Notes: generated by a model not told the origin, from the sequence alone. Positions 1 through 9,803 are shown, counted from the stretch's first letter. The stretch is DNA of 48,214 nucleotides from Bacteroidaceae bacterium (GCA_024684455.1 JAIKWU010000018.1:1-48214), one strand, 5' to 3'. Numbers and translations are program-made.

Positions 1-903
1 CATGCCGCAAATGTTCTTGAGGAAGCGTGTGGTGCCCTCGATGCCACCTTCGTTCGTGAAGTTATAGGCAAAACTCTTCTCGTTGATGATGGCGTCAGGC
101 ACCTCGATACCGAGCAACGACCATGTGCCGCAACTCAGGTATGCAAAGCGTTCGTTCTCGGCGGGTACGGCCGCTACGGCACTTCCCGTGTCGTGTCCCG
201 CCACGGCCACGACGGGTATGGCACCAAGCCCTGTCAGACGTTGTACCTCGTCACTCAACACACCCACTTGTTCGCCTGGTTGTACATAGCGTCCGAAACG
301 GGTTTCGTCCAAGCATATGGCTTGCAAGAGTTCGTCGTCCATGCGCTTCGTGCGTGGGTCGAGCATCTGGCTCGTGGAGAGCACGGTGTATTCGCATACC
401 TGCTCGCCCGTCAACATGTAGATGAGGGCATCGGGTATGAAGAGTATCTTGTCGGCCACCTCCATGGCGGAATCGTGGTTTCGGCGCAGGGTGTCGAGTT
501 GGAAGAGCGAGTTGAAGGGCATGAACTGGATGCCCGTCTTGTCATATACCTTTTCACGAGGCATACGTTCGAAGAAGGCCTCCATCGCGCCCTCCGTGTG
601 TGGGTCACGATAGCAATAGGGTTGGCGCAACAAACCGCCGTCCTTACCGAACAAGGCAAAGTCGCACCCCCACGTGTCAATGCCTATGCTCTGAATCGCA
701 ATACCTTCCCTGGCCACCAGTTTCAACCCCTCCAAAATTTCGCGATAGAGCGAAAGGAGGTCCCAATGACAATGACCGCAAGTTTGGATGATGGGGTTCT
801 GGAAACGAGTCAATTCGCGCTGGGTGAGACGTCCATTCTCCAGCGTCCCGAGGATTGTGCGCCCACTCGTCGCGCCAAGGTCTATTGCAAAGAAGTTCAT
901 CAT
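1..903 (-). CDS. rhaB: Rhamnulokinase (FGGY carbohydrate kinase), 3' end outside window
   Basis: Phosphorylates L-rhamnulose with ATP in cytoplasmic rhamnose breakdown. The 301 visible residues begin MMNFFAIDLGATSGR, the ATP-binding phosphate-1 motif of FGGY kinases with the DLGATSGR form usual for rhamnulokinase. The middle carries TWGCDFALF and AGHDTGSAVAAVP (the catalytic-Asp region), and the last visible part reads GTWSLLG and FTNEGGIEGTTRFLKN, again typical of RhaB. The full family length is near 480-490 residues, so the C-terminal third lies to the left of the window. Start taken at the first of two adjacent ATG codons (903 or 900). It follows the CotH-like gene by 30 bases on the same strand, so the two may share a transcript. 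L-fuculokinase is the main alternative; the DLGATSGR and FTNEGG motifs favour RhaB. Confidence 0.88.
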   Translation of the reverse strand, partial: MMNFFAIDLGATSGRTILGTLENGRLTQRELTRFQNPIIQTCGHCHWDLLSLYREILEGLKLVAREGIAIQSIGIDTWGCDFALFGKDGGLLRQPYCYRDPHTEGAMEAFFERMPREKVYDKTGIQFMPFNSLFQLDTLRRNHDSAMEVADKILFIPDALIYMLTGEQVCEYTVLSTSQMLDPRTKRMDDELLQAICLDETRFGRYVQPGEQVGVLSDEVQRLTGLGAIPVVAVAGHDTGSAVAAVPAENERFAYLSCGTWSLLGIEVPDAIINEKSFAYNFTNEGGIEGTTRFLKNICGM

Positions 904-933
904 GGGTTATTGTCGTATTATAATGTTTCAAGG

Positions 934-2922
934 TCAAGGTACCAGTACACGATGTCCATTCACGATGTAGATGCCACGAGCCAATCCTTCACGCCAAGTA
1001 TTGAACGATGCATTGCGCTTAACACAAATGCCTTGCAACGTAAAGACAGAACCACTCCATCGTCCCTCGACAGGTTCTTCTTCAATAAAGGAGGGGATAT
1101 CAGTAGGATAAGTGTCGGTAGATGCGACGGAAGGTTGCCAAACAATGGGCTCCTCCAGTTCGTCAGCCGTCAATTCGTAGGGTGTCAACTTGCTGTAAAT
1201 ATAGATGGCACGTCGGCGCAACCATGTCTTGGCCTGATTGGACGACGTAGCATAGTTCTGTCCGTCTCGCCACAAAGTGGCATTGTTCGTAAAAGACGAG
1301 GCCGCAAACTGGTAATAGTCATCAACGTAATCAAGCAGTTCGTCAAGTCCGCCCTGCTGCATAAAGCGTGTCCAAAGCGCATAACAGGCACGGTCGATGG
1401 CTTCGCTGCCATAACGCAATCGTTTCCAGAACTGGTCGGTGGCATGGGCATTGGCTCCACCACTATAAGTATGGGTGGGTGAAGTATAGAAATTATCAGT
1501 GTAGCCAGAGGTGTAATAGGTAATGCGGTCGGCATAGCCATACGCCCAATCGAAGTCCCAGACAGGACCAAATACGTAGGGACTTCCAGCAAGTAGGTCC
1601 TCTTTGTAAAGGAAGACGCTCTTGGGGTGCATAAGTTCGTAGTTGCCAATCAATTCGTTGAGAGACAGATAGGCTGCAAGACGTTTGACATCAACAAGGT
1701 CGGTGATGTCCTCCCCATCGCTTACTGCTTGCATAAAGTCATTGACATCGTCAATAATCTCCTGTCGAGTCAAAGTCGTAGTGGCAGACTGATTGTCAAA
1801 CTCAGGTTCCTTGATGTTGACGGGCATGTAGTAAGCCGACGTACGGAACTTGGTGGAGTCGGAATAGGTGTCGAGTTCAAGGAGAACGGCACGACTTTCA
1901 TCATCGAGTTCGATGCTGTTGTTGTGTATCCCTATTTTCTCCGTAAAAGTGTAACTGCCACGGTAGTTTCCGTTGAAATAAAGTTCGACAGGAACGATAT
2001 GATTAGCAGCGGCACAGCCCATAAGATGGGCGGCTTTCATGCCAATAGAACCCGTCATCATTGAGCCTCTCTGTGCATTGGCAAGCAGCACCCAGTTTTT
2101 GCCGCGTGTCAATCCGAAGGGTTTCAGGCCCGAAGGGAACTTCAGACGATAGGGATTTTTGGCCGTGGGGTCTGAGGACCAACTCGTGTTGCCACGTCCC
2201 TTGATTTGTAGTGCCACCTCAGGCATGTCGGGCCAAATGCCCTGGCCATTGATGTGCAATGTGGCATCCACATAAACGGTCTTGCTACAGGGGAGTTCCC
2301 CATCTTCAGTAGCAATATGGAGAAGAGGAATGGATGTTGCTGTATCTGTGGGGAAAGTGACATTCACATCGTAAGTTCTTCCGTAAGGCTCCCATTGCAG
2401 TTCGGTGGAGACAGCGTACTGCACAAGCACCTGAAATCCAGGGCGTGCCACGGTATAGTGTATAGGCTCGCAGAAGCACTGGCGCGACCGTTTGGACTGT
2501 TGTTCTATCTGGTCAACATAGGCCCGTGCCAGTGTGTCGGACAGTTGGAAGGAGGGTGTAAGCCATTTGCCGATAGAAGGCACAACGGCAGTCACGACCG
2601 TGTCGCCACGTATGTCGGCAACGACATCCGTAAAGACCTGGTCGTTGTACTTATTGTTGAACTTAAACAGCGTTAGTCGCGGCAAACTGTCTGGGGCATA
2701 CTCAGAAACGGAATCAATCAGCGAAAAACGATAGACGTGCTGTTCGTCATCAATCGTAGTCAGCGTCATCGTCTCCGTATTTTCGCTCACTTCCTTCACC
2801 AGTTTCATCGGATACACATCGAGCCTCTCGGGAGAGAGATAAACATAAAGGGTGTCACGCCGAGCAGAAAATGCTTCGGCCGACACCCATACCAGTGCTA
2901 TGAAAAGGGAGCAGACTCTCAT
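934..2922 (-). CDS. CotH kinase family secreted protein
   Basis: A 662-residue exported protein. The N-terminus is a signal peptide (MRVCSLFIALVWVSAEAFSA). Residues about 200-560 match the CotH kinase family (PF08757): the hallmark KGRGNTSW occurs after a beta-rich presequence, followed by NPYRLKF, GKNWVLLAN, YRGSYTFTEKI, the LLELD strand and the VFGPVWDFDWAYGY block near the end of the kinase fold. Family members are atypical kinases of spore-coat or surface proteins; the Bacteroidales substrates are unknown to me. The last residues (GIYIVNGHRVLVP) resemble the short tails seen on secreted Prevotella proteins. It begins 6 bases after the recQ stop codon, so it is probably co-transcribed with recQ although unrelated in function. 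Confidence 0.85.
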   Translation of the reverse strand: MRVCSLFIALVWVSAEAFSARRDTLYVYLSPERLDVYPMKLVKEVSENTETMTLTTIDDEQHVYRFSLIDSVSEYAPDSLPRLTLFKFNNKYNDQVFTDVVADIRGDTVVTAVVPSIGKWLTPSFQLSDTLARAYVDQIEQQSKRSRQCFCEPIHYTVARPGFQVLVQYAVSTELQWEPYGRTYDVNVTFPTDTATSIPLLHIATEDGELPCSKTVYVDATLHINGQGIWPDMPEVALQIKGRGNTSWSSDPTAKNPYRLKFPSGLKPFGLTRGKNWVLLANAQRGSMMTGSIGMKAAHLMGCAAANHIVPVELYFNGNYRGSYTFTEKIGIHNNSIELDDESRAVLLELDTYSDSTKFRTSAYYMPVNIKEPEFDNQSATTTLTRQEIIDDVNDFMQAVSDGEDITDLVDVKRLAAYLSLNELIGNYELMHPKSVFLYKEDLLAGSPYVFGPVWDFDWAYGYADRITYYTSGYTDNFYTSPTHTYSGGANAHATDQFWKRLRYGSEAIDRACYALWTRFMQQGGLDELLDYVDDYYQFAASSFTNNATLWRDGQNYATSSNQAKTWLRRRAIYIYSKLTPYELTADELEEPIVWQPSVASTDTYPTDIPSFIEEEPVEGRWSGSVFTLQGICVKRNASFNTWREGLARGIYIVNGHRVLVP

Positions 2923-2928
2923 GAATCG

Positions 2929-5118
2929 TCAGTTCGCCATTTCTGACATGAACTTGATGCGAACCAACCGGACATCCTCTTCCGTATAGTCCTCGTCGAG
3001 ATTGTCAAGTGCCGTATCCAAGTCATCGGTTTCACTCTCACGGAAATACTCAAAGATGTCCTCCACACGATCCTCATCCATCACCTCTTCAAGGAAGTAG
3101 TCGATGTTCAGGCGGGTTCCGCTATAGACGATGGACTCTATCTCATCGAGCAGTTCACCGAAGTCCATGCCATTCATCACTGCAATATCGTCGAGAGCCA
3201 CCTGACGGTCAATGCTCTGGATGATGCTGACCTTCAGTTTCGACTTGTTCGCCACGGTACGGACACGCATGTCGGTTGGGCGTTCGATCTCGTTCTCGTC
3301 GCAGTATTTCTTGATTAGTTCGCAGAACTCCTTGCCATAACGTTTCGCCTTGCCAGCCCCCACCCCAGGCAGGTTCTGCAGTTCCTCCAGCGTGACGGGA
3401 TACAGCGTCGTCATCGAGTCGATCGAATTGTCCTGGAAGATAACATAGGGAGGCACGTTGAACCTACGGGCAAGCGACTTGCGCAAATCCAGCAGCATCG
3501 CGTGCAGTTCCTGGTCTGCACCGCCAGCCACAATACCTTCTGGCGTAGCATCTGGACTTTCATCGTCAAAGTCATTATCCTCCATCACCATGAAAGTCGT
3601 AGGATTCTTCATGTACTTCTTTCCCTCCTTCGTCAGTTTGAGCAGCCCATAGTTCTCCACATCCTTCTTCAGGTATTCTGACAACATCGCCTCATTGAGA
3701 ATCGCCGTCCAGAGCGTCTCTTCCACGTCGGCACCCTCGCCAAACGTCTCCAACTGCTCATGCTTGTGAGCCAGCACTGTTTCAGTTTCGTTGCCCCGCA
3801 ACAAGTCGATGATGTAGTCTGCCTTGAAATTCTCCTTCACCAACTGTACCGTCTTCAGCACGAGCAGCAACTGCTCCCGTGCATCCACCTTCGTCTTCGG
3901 GTGCAGACAGTTGTCACAGTTCTCACAGTTGTTGGGCTCGTACTTCTCACCGAAGTAATGGAGCAGTAACTTGCGTCGGCAAACAGACGATTCGCAATAG
4001 TTGGCCGTCTCCCTGAGCAACTGGCGGCCGATGTCCTGCTCTGCAACAGGTTTGCCCTCCATAAACTTCTCCAACTTCTGCAAATCCTTGCGTGTGAAGA
4101 AAGCGATGCAACGGCCCTCGCCGCCGTCACGGCCTGCACGCCCCGTCTCCTGATAATAACCCTCAAGACTCTTGGGGATGTCATAATGGATAACAAAACG
4201 GACGTCAGGCTTGTCTATCCCCATGCCGAAGGCAATCGTCGCCACGATTACGTCGATACGCTCCATGATAAAGTCATCCTGCGTCTCGCTGCGCACCTGG
4301 CTGTCCAGCCCCGCATGATAGGCTGCCGCCTTGATGTTATTGGCCTTGAGCACTTCCGCCAGTTCCTCCACACGCTTACGGCTCAGGCAGTAGATGATGC
4401 CGCTCTTCCCCTCGTTCTGACGGATAAAGCGGATGATGTCCCTATCCACGTCCTTCGTCTTCGGACGCACCTCATAATAAAGGTTGGGGCGGTTGAACGA
4501 CGACTTGAATTCCTTCGCGCCCACAATGCCCAGGCTCTTCTTGATGTCAGTGCGCACCTTGTCGGTCGCTGTCGCCGTCAGTGCAATGACAGGAGCCCTG
4601 CCAATCTCATTCACAATGGGACGGATGCGACGGTATTCGGGGCGGAAGTCATGCCCCCACTCGGAGATGCAGTGTGCCTCATCGACTGCATAGAAGGAAA
4701 TCTTCACCGACTTCAGGAACTCTACATACTCATCCTTCGTCAGCGATTCGGGAGCCACATAGAGCAGTTTGGTCTTTCCCTCGGTCACGTCCTGCTTCAC
4801 CTGCTCGATGCTCTGTCGGTTGAGCGACGAGTTGAGGAAATGAGCCACCGAGTCCTCCTCACTATAATGCTTAATAGCATCCACCTGATTCTTCATCAAG
4901 GCAATCAGGGGTGAAATCACAATCGCAGTACCCTCCATCAGCAAGGCGGGTAACTGGTAGCACATTGACTTACCACCCCCCGTAGGCATGAGCACAAACG
5001 TGTCATTGCCGCTCATCAGATTCTCGATAATCGCTTCCTGGTCGCCCTTGAACGTGTCAAAACCAAAATAATACTTCAGGGCTTCCGTCAGGGTTCTTTC
5101 CTTCTTCTTCATGGCCAC
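2929..5118 (-). CDS. recQ: ATP-dependent DNA helicase RecQ
   Basis: A 729-residue 3'-5' superfamily 2 helicase acting in recombination and fork repair. Visible in order: motif I MPTGGGKSMCYQLPALL (about residue 43), motif II VDEAHCISEWGHDFRPEY, motif III ALTATAT, motif VI HYDIPKSLEGYYQETGRAGRDG, the zinc-binding cysteines of the RQC region (CRRKLL, NCENCDNC), and an HRDC domain (about 540-620). It is longer than E. coli RecQ (about 610) because of an extra C-terminal tail that is very acidic, as in other Bacteroidetes RecQ proteins. It lies downstream of clpX but behind a good terminator and has its own promoter, so it is probably an independent unit. Confidence 0.97.
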   Translation of the reverse strand: MAMKKKERTLTEALKYYFGFDTFKGDQEAIIENLMSGNDTFVLMPTGGGKSMCYQLPALLMEGTAIVISPLIALMKNQVDAIKHYSEEDSVAHFLNSSLNRQSIEQVKQDVTEGKTKLLYVAPESLTKDEYVEFLKSVKISFYAVDEAHCISEWGHDFRPEYRRIRPIVNEIGRAPVIALTATATDKVRTDIKKSLGIVGAKEFKSSFNRPNLYYEVRPKTKDVDRDIIRFIRQNEGKSGIIYCLSRKRVEELAEVLKANNIKAAAYHAGLDSQVRSETQDDFIMERIDVIVATIAFGMGIDKPDVRFVIHYDIPKSLEGYYQETGRAGRDGGEGRCIAFFTRKDLQKLEKFMEGKPVAEQDIGRQLLRETANYCESSVCRRKLLLHYFGEKYEPNNCENCDNCLHPKTKVDAREQLLLVLKTVQLVKENFKADYIIDLLRGNETETVLAHKHEQLETFGEGADVEETLWTAILNEAMLSEYLKKDVENYGLLKLTKEGKKYMKNPTTFMVMEDNDFDDESPDATPEGIVAGGADQELHAMLLDLRKSLARRFNVPPYVIFQDNSIDSMTTLYPVTLEELQNLPGVGAGKAKRYGKEFCELIKKYCDENEIERPTDMRVRTVANKSKLKVSIIQSIDRQVALDDIAVMNGMDFGELLDEIESIVYSGTRLNIDYFLEEVMDEDRVEDIFEYFRESETDDLDTALDNLDEDYTEEDVRLVRIKFMSEMAN

Positions 5119-5134
5119 CGTCTGTTTGATTTCA

Positions 5135-5166
5135 CAAAATTAGAACGAAAAAATGAATCCTGCAAA
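5135..5166 (-). promoter_or_regulatory. recQ promoter, Bacteroidetes type
   Basis: Read on the minus strand: TTTG at 5166-5163, a 20-base spacer, then TAATTTTG at 5142-5135. This matches the Bacteroidetes sigma factor consensus TTTG-N19-21-TAnnTTTG. The expected transcript start, about 6 bases further, leaves a short leader before the recQ ATG at 5118. Confidence 0.75.
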
Positions 5167-5194
5167 TTTTCGGGAGAAAAAAATTGGCAAAGAG

Positions 5195-5231
5195 GCAAAA
5201 AACAAAAATCGGCAGTCTTGGATGACTGCCG
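5195..5231 (-). terminator. Rho-independent terminator after clpX
   Basis: Minus strand: CGGCAGTC, loop ATCCAA, GACTGCCG, then ATTTTTGTTTTTT. An 8-base perfect stem with a T-rich tail placed 16 bases after the clpX stop. It separates the tig-clpP-clpX unit from recQ. Confidence 0.85.
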
Positions 5232-5246
5232 ACTTATTGTTGATTC

Positions 5247-6488
5247 CTATTCCTGTCGTTCTTTCAGCACGTTCATATTCGTCTTTGCCATCTGCGACTT
5301 GGCAAATTCGAGTGTGACATGAAACGTGTCGGTGTGTTTCGAGGGTATCTCGAACATGGCATCCATCATGATAGCCTCGACGATGGAACGGAGTCCGCGG
5401 GCTCCCAACTTGAACTCGATGGCTTTGTCGACGACATAGTCGAGAACCGCCTCGTCGAAGGTCAGACGGACGCCGTCGAGTTGGAACAAATAAGTGTATT
5501 GCCGGACGATGGCGTTCTTGGGTTCAGTCAGGATGCTGCGCAGGGCTTCACGACCAAGCGGTTCGAGATGGGTGAGGATGGGCAGACGGCCTACAATTTC
5601 AGGAATGAGTCCGAACGACTTGAGGTCCATCGGTGCAATATACTGCATGAGGTTCGACTTGTCGATTTTCGTGACGTTCTGCACGGCGTCGAAGCCGACG
5701 ACGTGGGTGTTGAGTCGTTGGGCTATGCGCCGTTCGATGCCGTCGAAGGCTCCACCGCAGATGAAGAGGATGTTCTTCGTATCGACTTGTACAAACTGTT
5801 GCTCGGGATGCTTACGTCCACCATAGGGAGGGACATTGACGACGGAGCCTTCGAGCAGTTTAAGCAATCCTTGTTGCACACCTTCGCCACTCACGTCGCG
5901 TGTGATGCTGGGATTGTCGCTCTTGCGGGCTATCTTGTCTATTTCGTCGATAAAGACGATGCCCTGTTCGGCACGCTTGGGGTCGTAGTCGCATTCTTGC
6001 AGGAGTCGGGAAAGCAGGCTCTCAACGTCTTCGCCGACGTAACCGGCCTCAGTCAGCACGGTGGCATCTACGATGGTGAAGGGAACCACGAGCATCTTGG
6101 CAATGGTCTTGGCGAGGAGGGTCTTTCCTGTACCCGTACTGCCAACCATGATGATGTTCGACTTCTCGAGTTCGACGTCTTCCTCTCCCTTTCGGCCCAT
6201 TTGCTGCAACCGTTTGTAGTGGTTATAGACAGCGACGGAGAGAGACTTTTTTGCTTCGTCCTGTCCGATGACGTACTGGTCGAGGTAGGCTTTGATTTCA
6301 GCGGGTTTGGGCAGTTGCTTGAGGTCGGGCATGGCTGGGCGCTTCTGTGTGGCCCGTTTGTTCTCGACGATGATTTCGTGTGCCTGTTCTGCACATTCGT
6401 CACAGATGTTGCCATTGAGTCCCGTGATGAGGAACCCCACTTCTTTCTCCGTCCGTCCGCAAAAGGAGCATGTCCGTAGTTTAGCCAT
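5247..6488 (-). CDS. clpX: ATP-dependent Clp protease ATP-binding subunit ClpX
   Basis: AAA+ unfoldase that feeds substrates to ClpP. The 413-residue protein starts [18 protein letters not shown], the N-terminal zinc-binding domain, completed by CDEC. Walker A is GSTGTGKT, Walker B FIDEIDKI, with the pore loop in GYVGEDVE and the sensor region of the small AAA domain ([10 protein letters not shown]) near the C-terminus. The frame is open nine codons further upstream, but the family start is the ATG at 6488, which overlaps the clpP stop by 8 bases (ATGGCTAA), so the two are translationally coupled. Confidence 0.98.
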   Translation of the reverse strand: MAKLRTCSFCGRTEKEVGFLITGLNGNICDECAEQAHEIIVENKRATQKRPAMPDLKQLPKPAEIKAYLDQYVIGQDEAKKSLSVAVYNHYKRLQQMGRKGEEDVELEKSNIIMVGSTGTGKTLLAKTIAKMLVVPFTIVDATVLTEAGYVGEDVESLLSRLLQECDYDPKRAEQGIVFIDEIDKIARKSDNPSITRDVSGEGVQQGLLKLLEGSVVNVPPYGGRKHPEQQFVQVDTKNILFICGGAFDGIERRIAQRLNTHVVGFDAVQNVTKIDKSNLMQYIAPMDLKSFGLIPEIVGRLPILTHLEPLGREALRSILTEPKNAIVRQYTYLFQLDGVRLTFDEAVLDYVVDKAIEFKLGARGLRSIVEAIMMDAMFEIPSKHTDTFHVTLEFAKSQMAKTNMNVLKERQE

Positions 6489-7158
6489 TCTTCTTCCGGC
6501 TGAGTACTTGGTCAATCATTCCGTAGTCGCAGGCTTCCTGTGCGGTCATCCAGTGGTCGCGGTCGGAGTCTTCCCATACCTTTTCGAAGGGCTGGCCTGA
6601 ATGGTCGGCGATGATGGTGTAGAGTTCCTTTTTCAGTTTCTGAATCTCACGGGCCGTGATTTCGATGTCACTTGCCTGTCCATGAGCACCACCCATCGGC
6701 TGGTGAATCATCACACGGCTATGCGGCAAAGCCTGACGCTTACCCTTCGTTCCCGAGACAAGCAGCACTGCAGCCATCGAGGCAGCCATGCCAGTGCAGA
6801 TGGTCTGTACGTCGCTGTTGATGAACTGCATCGTGTCGTAGATGCCCAGTCCTGCATAGACGCTTCCGCCTGGCGAGTTGATGTAGATGCTGATGTCCTT
6901 ACCCGAATCGGCGGAGTCGAGGTAGAGCATCTGTGCCTGCAACACATTGGCGGTGTAGTCGTTGATTTCAGTACCGAGGAAGATGATGCGGTCCATCATC
7001 AGACGTGAGAACACGTCCAACTGTGTCACATTCAGTTGGCGTTCCTCCAAGATATAGGGGTTGAGATAATTGGCCTGTGTCTTTAACACGTCATCGAGCA
7101 CCTGGCTGCTGATGCCCATGCTGCCTGTCGCAAACTTCTTAAAATCTTGAATCATCAT
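6481..7158 (-). CDS. clpP: ATP-dependent Clp protease proteolytic subunit ClpP
   Basis: Serine peptidase that forms the double-ring chamber partnered by ClpX. The 225 residues include [25 protein letters not shown] in pieces, [15 protein letters not shown], the catalytic serine in [11 protein letters not shown], the catalytic histidine in [13 protein letters not shown], and the C-terminal [18 protein letters not shown] with the third catalytic residue region. Two adjacent ATG codons are possible starts; the first is used here. It lies 35 bases downstream of tig, the usual tig-clpP-clpX order. Confidence 0.98.
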   Translation of the reverse strand: MMIQDFKKFATGSMGISSQVLDDVLKTQANYLNPYILEERQLNVTQLDVFSRLMMDRIIFLGTEINDYTANVLQAQMLYLDSADSGKDISIYINSPGGSVYAGLGIYDTMQFINSDVQTICTGMAASMAAVLLVSGTKGKRQALPHSRVMIHQPMGGAHGQASDIEITAREIQKLKKELYTIIADHSGQPFEKVWEDSDRDHWMTAQEACDYGMIDQVLSRKKNG

Positions 7159-7193
7159 TTTTACCTCGTATTTTAACGCTTAATTTTCAACTT

Positions 7194-8549
7194 TTAATTT
7201 TCAAAGAGTTTGTTGAACTCCTCGGCTGTGACACTCTTCTCGTTCAGCGAAATCTTCTCCTTCAGAGCCGTACCGAGTTTCACCTCGATGCAGCGGTCGA
7301 TAAGGTTGTCAACCGTTTCACGCTTCTTGAGCATTTCTGTGACGGAGTTTTCAATATACTCGTCGGGAATGTTCAGCATTCCGTACTGAGCAAACTGCAT
7401 TCGTGTCACTTCGCGGGCCATTTCGAGCACATCACCGTCCTCCACCTTCACACCCGTCATTTCCACGAGTTGTTCCTTGACGAGGTGCCAGGTGAGTTCT
7501 TCCACACTCTTGTCATAATTGTCGTCCACCTTCTTTTGGTCGCCCTTGGCATTGGCCAGCATGATGCGCTTGAGTTTCTCGTCGGGGAACTCCAACTTGC
7601 CCACCTTCTCGGTGACATGCTTGCGGAGGTCGAGCAGGAAGCGATAGTCAGCGTCTTTCTTAAACTGCTGCTCAATCTGTTCCTTGATTTTGGCAGCGAA
7701 GTCCTCGGCTGTCGTCACCGTGCCCTTCGGGAACACCTGATCGAAGAGGTCCTGATTAAGTGGCCCTGGCATATAGCGCGTGATTTCCGTTATCTGGAAG
7801 TTGAAGTCGTTCTTGTACTCAGTAGCCTTCTCCTTCTCCACCTTCAGCAGGCTTGCCAACTCGGCCTCGCTGTTGTCATAGGCCTTGGCAGGGTTGAACC
7901 GAATCACGTCGTTCACCTTGGCCCCTTCAAACAGTTTCTTCTGCTGCTCGTCGCCACGGAAATACTTCGGCAGCATCACCACGCCTTCGGCAGTCACGCC
8001 GCCTTCCACCACGTTGCCCGTTGCGTCGAGTTCGGTGATGACACCCTTAATCATGTCGTTATCCTCGTAGGAATCCACCTTCTCGTAACTGCCGCCACGC
8101 TGACGGTACATCTGCACCTGGTTCTGTACCATCTCGTCGCTCACGGTCACGTTGTAATAGTCAACCTTGTCCTTCTTCGTGAGGCTGACCTTGAACTCTG
8201 GTGCAATGGCGATGTCAAACGTAAAGGTGAATGTGTCGCCGTCCATGAAGGTGTTCTTGTTGTTCTCCTCCGTCGGCAAGGGTTCGCCCAGCATATTGAT
8301 TTTCTCGTCACGGATATAGTCGTACAGTTTCTCTTGCAACAGTTTGTTGACCTCTTCGGCCAACAGGCTCTGCCCGAACTGCTTCTTCACCAGTCCTGCA
8401 GGCACCTTTCCAGGACGGAATCCTGGGAGATTCAACTTCTTACTGTAATCCTTGATTGACTTAGCCAGTTTCTCTTGATAGTCTGCAGGTTCAATCACAG
8501 CGGTCAGTGTGCCGTTCACCTTGTCAGACGCCTGAAATGTAATGTTCAT
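7194..8549 (-). CDS. tig: Trigger factor chaperone
   Basis: Ribosome-associated chaperone for nascent chains, 451 residues, the usual length in Bacteroidetes. The N-terminal ribosome-binding signature GFRPGKVP (about residue 43) is intact. The middle segment corresponds to the FKBP-like domain but is poorly conserved, as is common in this phylum. The C-terminal half is helical and charged, as expected for the substrate-binding arms. It is first in the tig-clpP-clpX unit and is driven from the symmetric promoter region at 8586-8628. Confidence 0.95.
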   Translation of the reverse strand: MNITFQASDKVNGTLTAVIEPADYQEKLAKSIKDYSKKLNLPGFRPGKVPAGLVKKQFGQSLLAEEVNKLLQEKLYDYIRDEKINMLGEPLPTEENNKNTFMDGDTFTFTFDIAIAPEFKVSLTKKDKVDYYNVTVSDEMVQNQVQMYRQRGGSYEKVDSYEDNDMIKGVITELDATGNVVEGGVTAEGVVMLPKYFRGDEQQKKLFEGAKVNDVIRFNPAKAYDNSEAELASLLKVEKEKATEYKNDFNFQITEITRYMPGPLNQDLFDQVFPKGTVTTAEDFAAKIKEQIEQQFKKDADYRFLLDLRKHVTEKVGKLEFPDEKLKRIMLANAKGDQKKVDDNYDKSVEELTWHLVKEQLVEMTGVKVEDGDVLEMAREVTRMQFAQYGMLNIPDEYIENSVTEMLKKRETVDNLIDRCIEVKLGTALKEKISLNEKSVTAEEFNKLFEN

Positions 8550-8585
8550 TTTGCTTAGGAATAATATCTTTTAATTTATTTCGAG

Positions 8586-8628
8586 GTGCAAAGTTACAAA
8601 AACTCGCTGACTTTTCGTAACTTTGCAC
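8586..8628. promoter_or_regulatory. Symmetric divergent promoter pair (tig / lipoprotein)
   Basis: GTGCAAAGTTAC at 8586-8597 and its exact reverse complement GTAACTTTGCAC at 8617-8628 form a 12-base inverted repeat with a 19-base centre. Each arm contains a -7 box (TAACTTTG) pointing outward: leftward for tig, rightward for the lipoprotein gene at 8644. Neither direction has a clean TTTG at the expected -33 position. Confidence 0.7.
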
Positions 8629-8643
8629 AAACTTTTTAACATC

Positions 8644-9789
8644 ATGAAGAAAATTCTAATTATTTCCGCCGCATTATTCCTACTGGCAGCCTGCAGCCAA
8701 AGCCCGAAGTTTCAGGTGACAGGAACCATCGAAGGAGCCGAAGGCGAGATGCTCTATCTGGAAGCCATCACCCTCGAAGGCATCGTACAGATGGATTCCG
8801 TCCGTCTGGCCTCCGACGGACATTTTACCTTCACGGCATCCAAGACCGTAGAGAATCCCGAGTTCTACAATCTGCGCATAGGGCAGCAGCGCCTCCCCTT
8901 CAGCATCGACTCGACGGAGACCCTGACGTTCACATCCCAGTGGCCCGACTTGGTGCAGACTTCCACAGTGAGCGGTTCGGAAAGCGCTCAGGACATCCAT
9001 GACATCAGCCTGGCACAACAGAAGTTGCAAGAGCAGATACACGCACTGGAGTTCGACGAAGTCATCCTCGGAGAGAACTACGACACGATTCATACGCTCA
9101 TTACCGACTATAAGGAGCACATGAAGCGCGACTACATCTTCAAGCATCCCGAGCGGGCCAGCGCCTACTTTGCCGTTTGCCAGTCCATCACCTACCGCTA
9201 TTCCACCTTCCAGTTGTTCGACCCCGTCAGCCAGCGCGACGACGTGAAATGCTATGCCTCGATTGCCACCGTCTGGGACGGACGCTGGCCCGATGCCGAC
9301 CGCACCGTCCAACTCTGCAACATGGCCGTCAAAGGCATGGAAAACACGGCACCCGCCCAAAGCCGCACCATCGAATTACCCACCGAAAAAATTACGGAAA
9401 CAGGAATTATCGACGTCGAACTCCCCGACGTCGATGGCAAGCAGCGCCGTCTGTCCGACCTCAAAGGCCACGTCGTGCTGATGGACTTCACCATGTACGG
9501 TGCCAAAGAGTCGTTAGCACGCACGCGCGTCATGCGCGAATTATATAATAAGTACCATGAGCGCGGACTGGAAATCTATCAGATTTCGCTCGACGACGAC
9601 ATACATTTCTGGAAATTCTCCTGCGAAAACCTGCCTTGGGTATGCGTCCATGAGACAGACGGACGTGCCACACGCTCCTATGCCGTCAACACACTGCCGA
9701 CCTTCTTCCTCATCAACCGCGACAACGAAATCGTCAGTCGCAGCGAAAACATCACCAATCTGGAAGAAGAACTGCAAAAACTACTGTGA
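8644..9789 (+). CDS. DUF4369/thioredoxin-fold lipoprotein lacking CXXC
   Basis: A 381-residue lipoprotein: MKKILIISAALFLLAACSQ has a signal peptide and lipobox (LAAC, with the acceptor Cys near residue 18). Residues about 23-120 resemble the DUF4369 domain found before TlpA-like domains in Bacteroidetes. The C-terminal 130 residues look like a TlpA/AhpC thioredoxin fold (VELPDVDGKQRRLSDLKGHVVLMDF, then NTLPTFFLINRDNEI with the cis-proline TLPT). Where the CXXC active site should be, the sequence reads MDFTMYGAKES, so no redox cysteines are present. It is therefore unlikely to be a disulfide reductase; a binding or structural role is an inference. The start at 8644 is preferred to the upstream ATG at 8623 because it begins the signal peptide. 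Confidence 0.8.
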   Translation: MKKILIISAALFLLAACSQSPKFQVTGTIEGAEGEMLYLEAITLEGIVQMDSVRLASDGHFTFTASKTVENPEFYNLRIGQQRLPFSIDSTETLTFTSQWPDLVQTSTVSGSESAQDIHDISLAQQKLQEQIHALEFDEVILGENYDTIHTLITDYKEHMKRDYIFKHPERASAYFAVCQSITYRYSTFQLFDPVSQRDDVKCYASIATVWDGRWPDADRTVQLCNMAVKGMENTAPAQSRTIELPTEKITETGIIDVELPDVDGKQRRLSDLKGHVVLMDFTMYGAKESLARTRVMRELYNKYHERGLEIYQISLDDDIHFWKFSCENLPWVCVHETDGRATRSYAVNTLPTFFLINRDNEIVSRSENITNLEEELQKLL

Positions 9790-9803
9790 GGGACGAGGCC
9801 GCC

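Noticed and set aside
193-1482. Long open frame on the plus strand across rhaB and the CotH gene
   Set aside because: It crosses two well-supported minus-strand genes and shows no family motif.
5319-6479. Open frame opposite clpX
   Set aside because: Antisense shadow of clpX, without domain signal.
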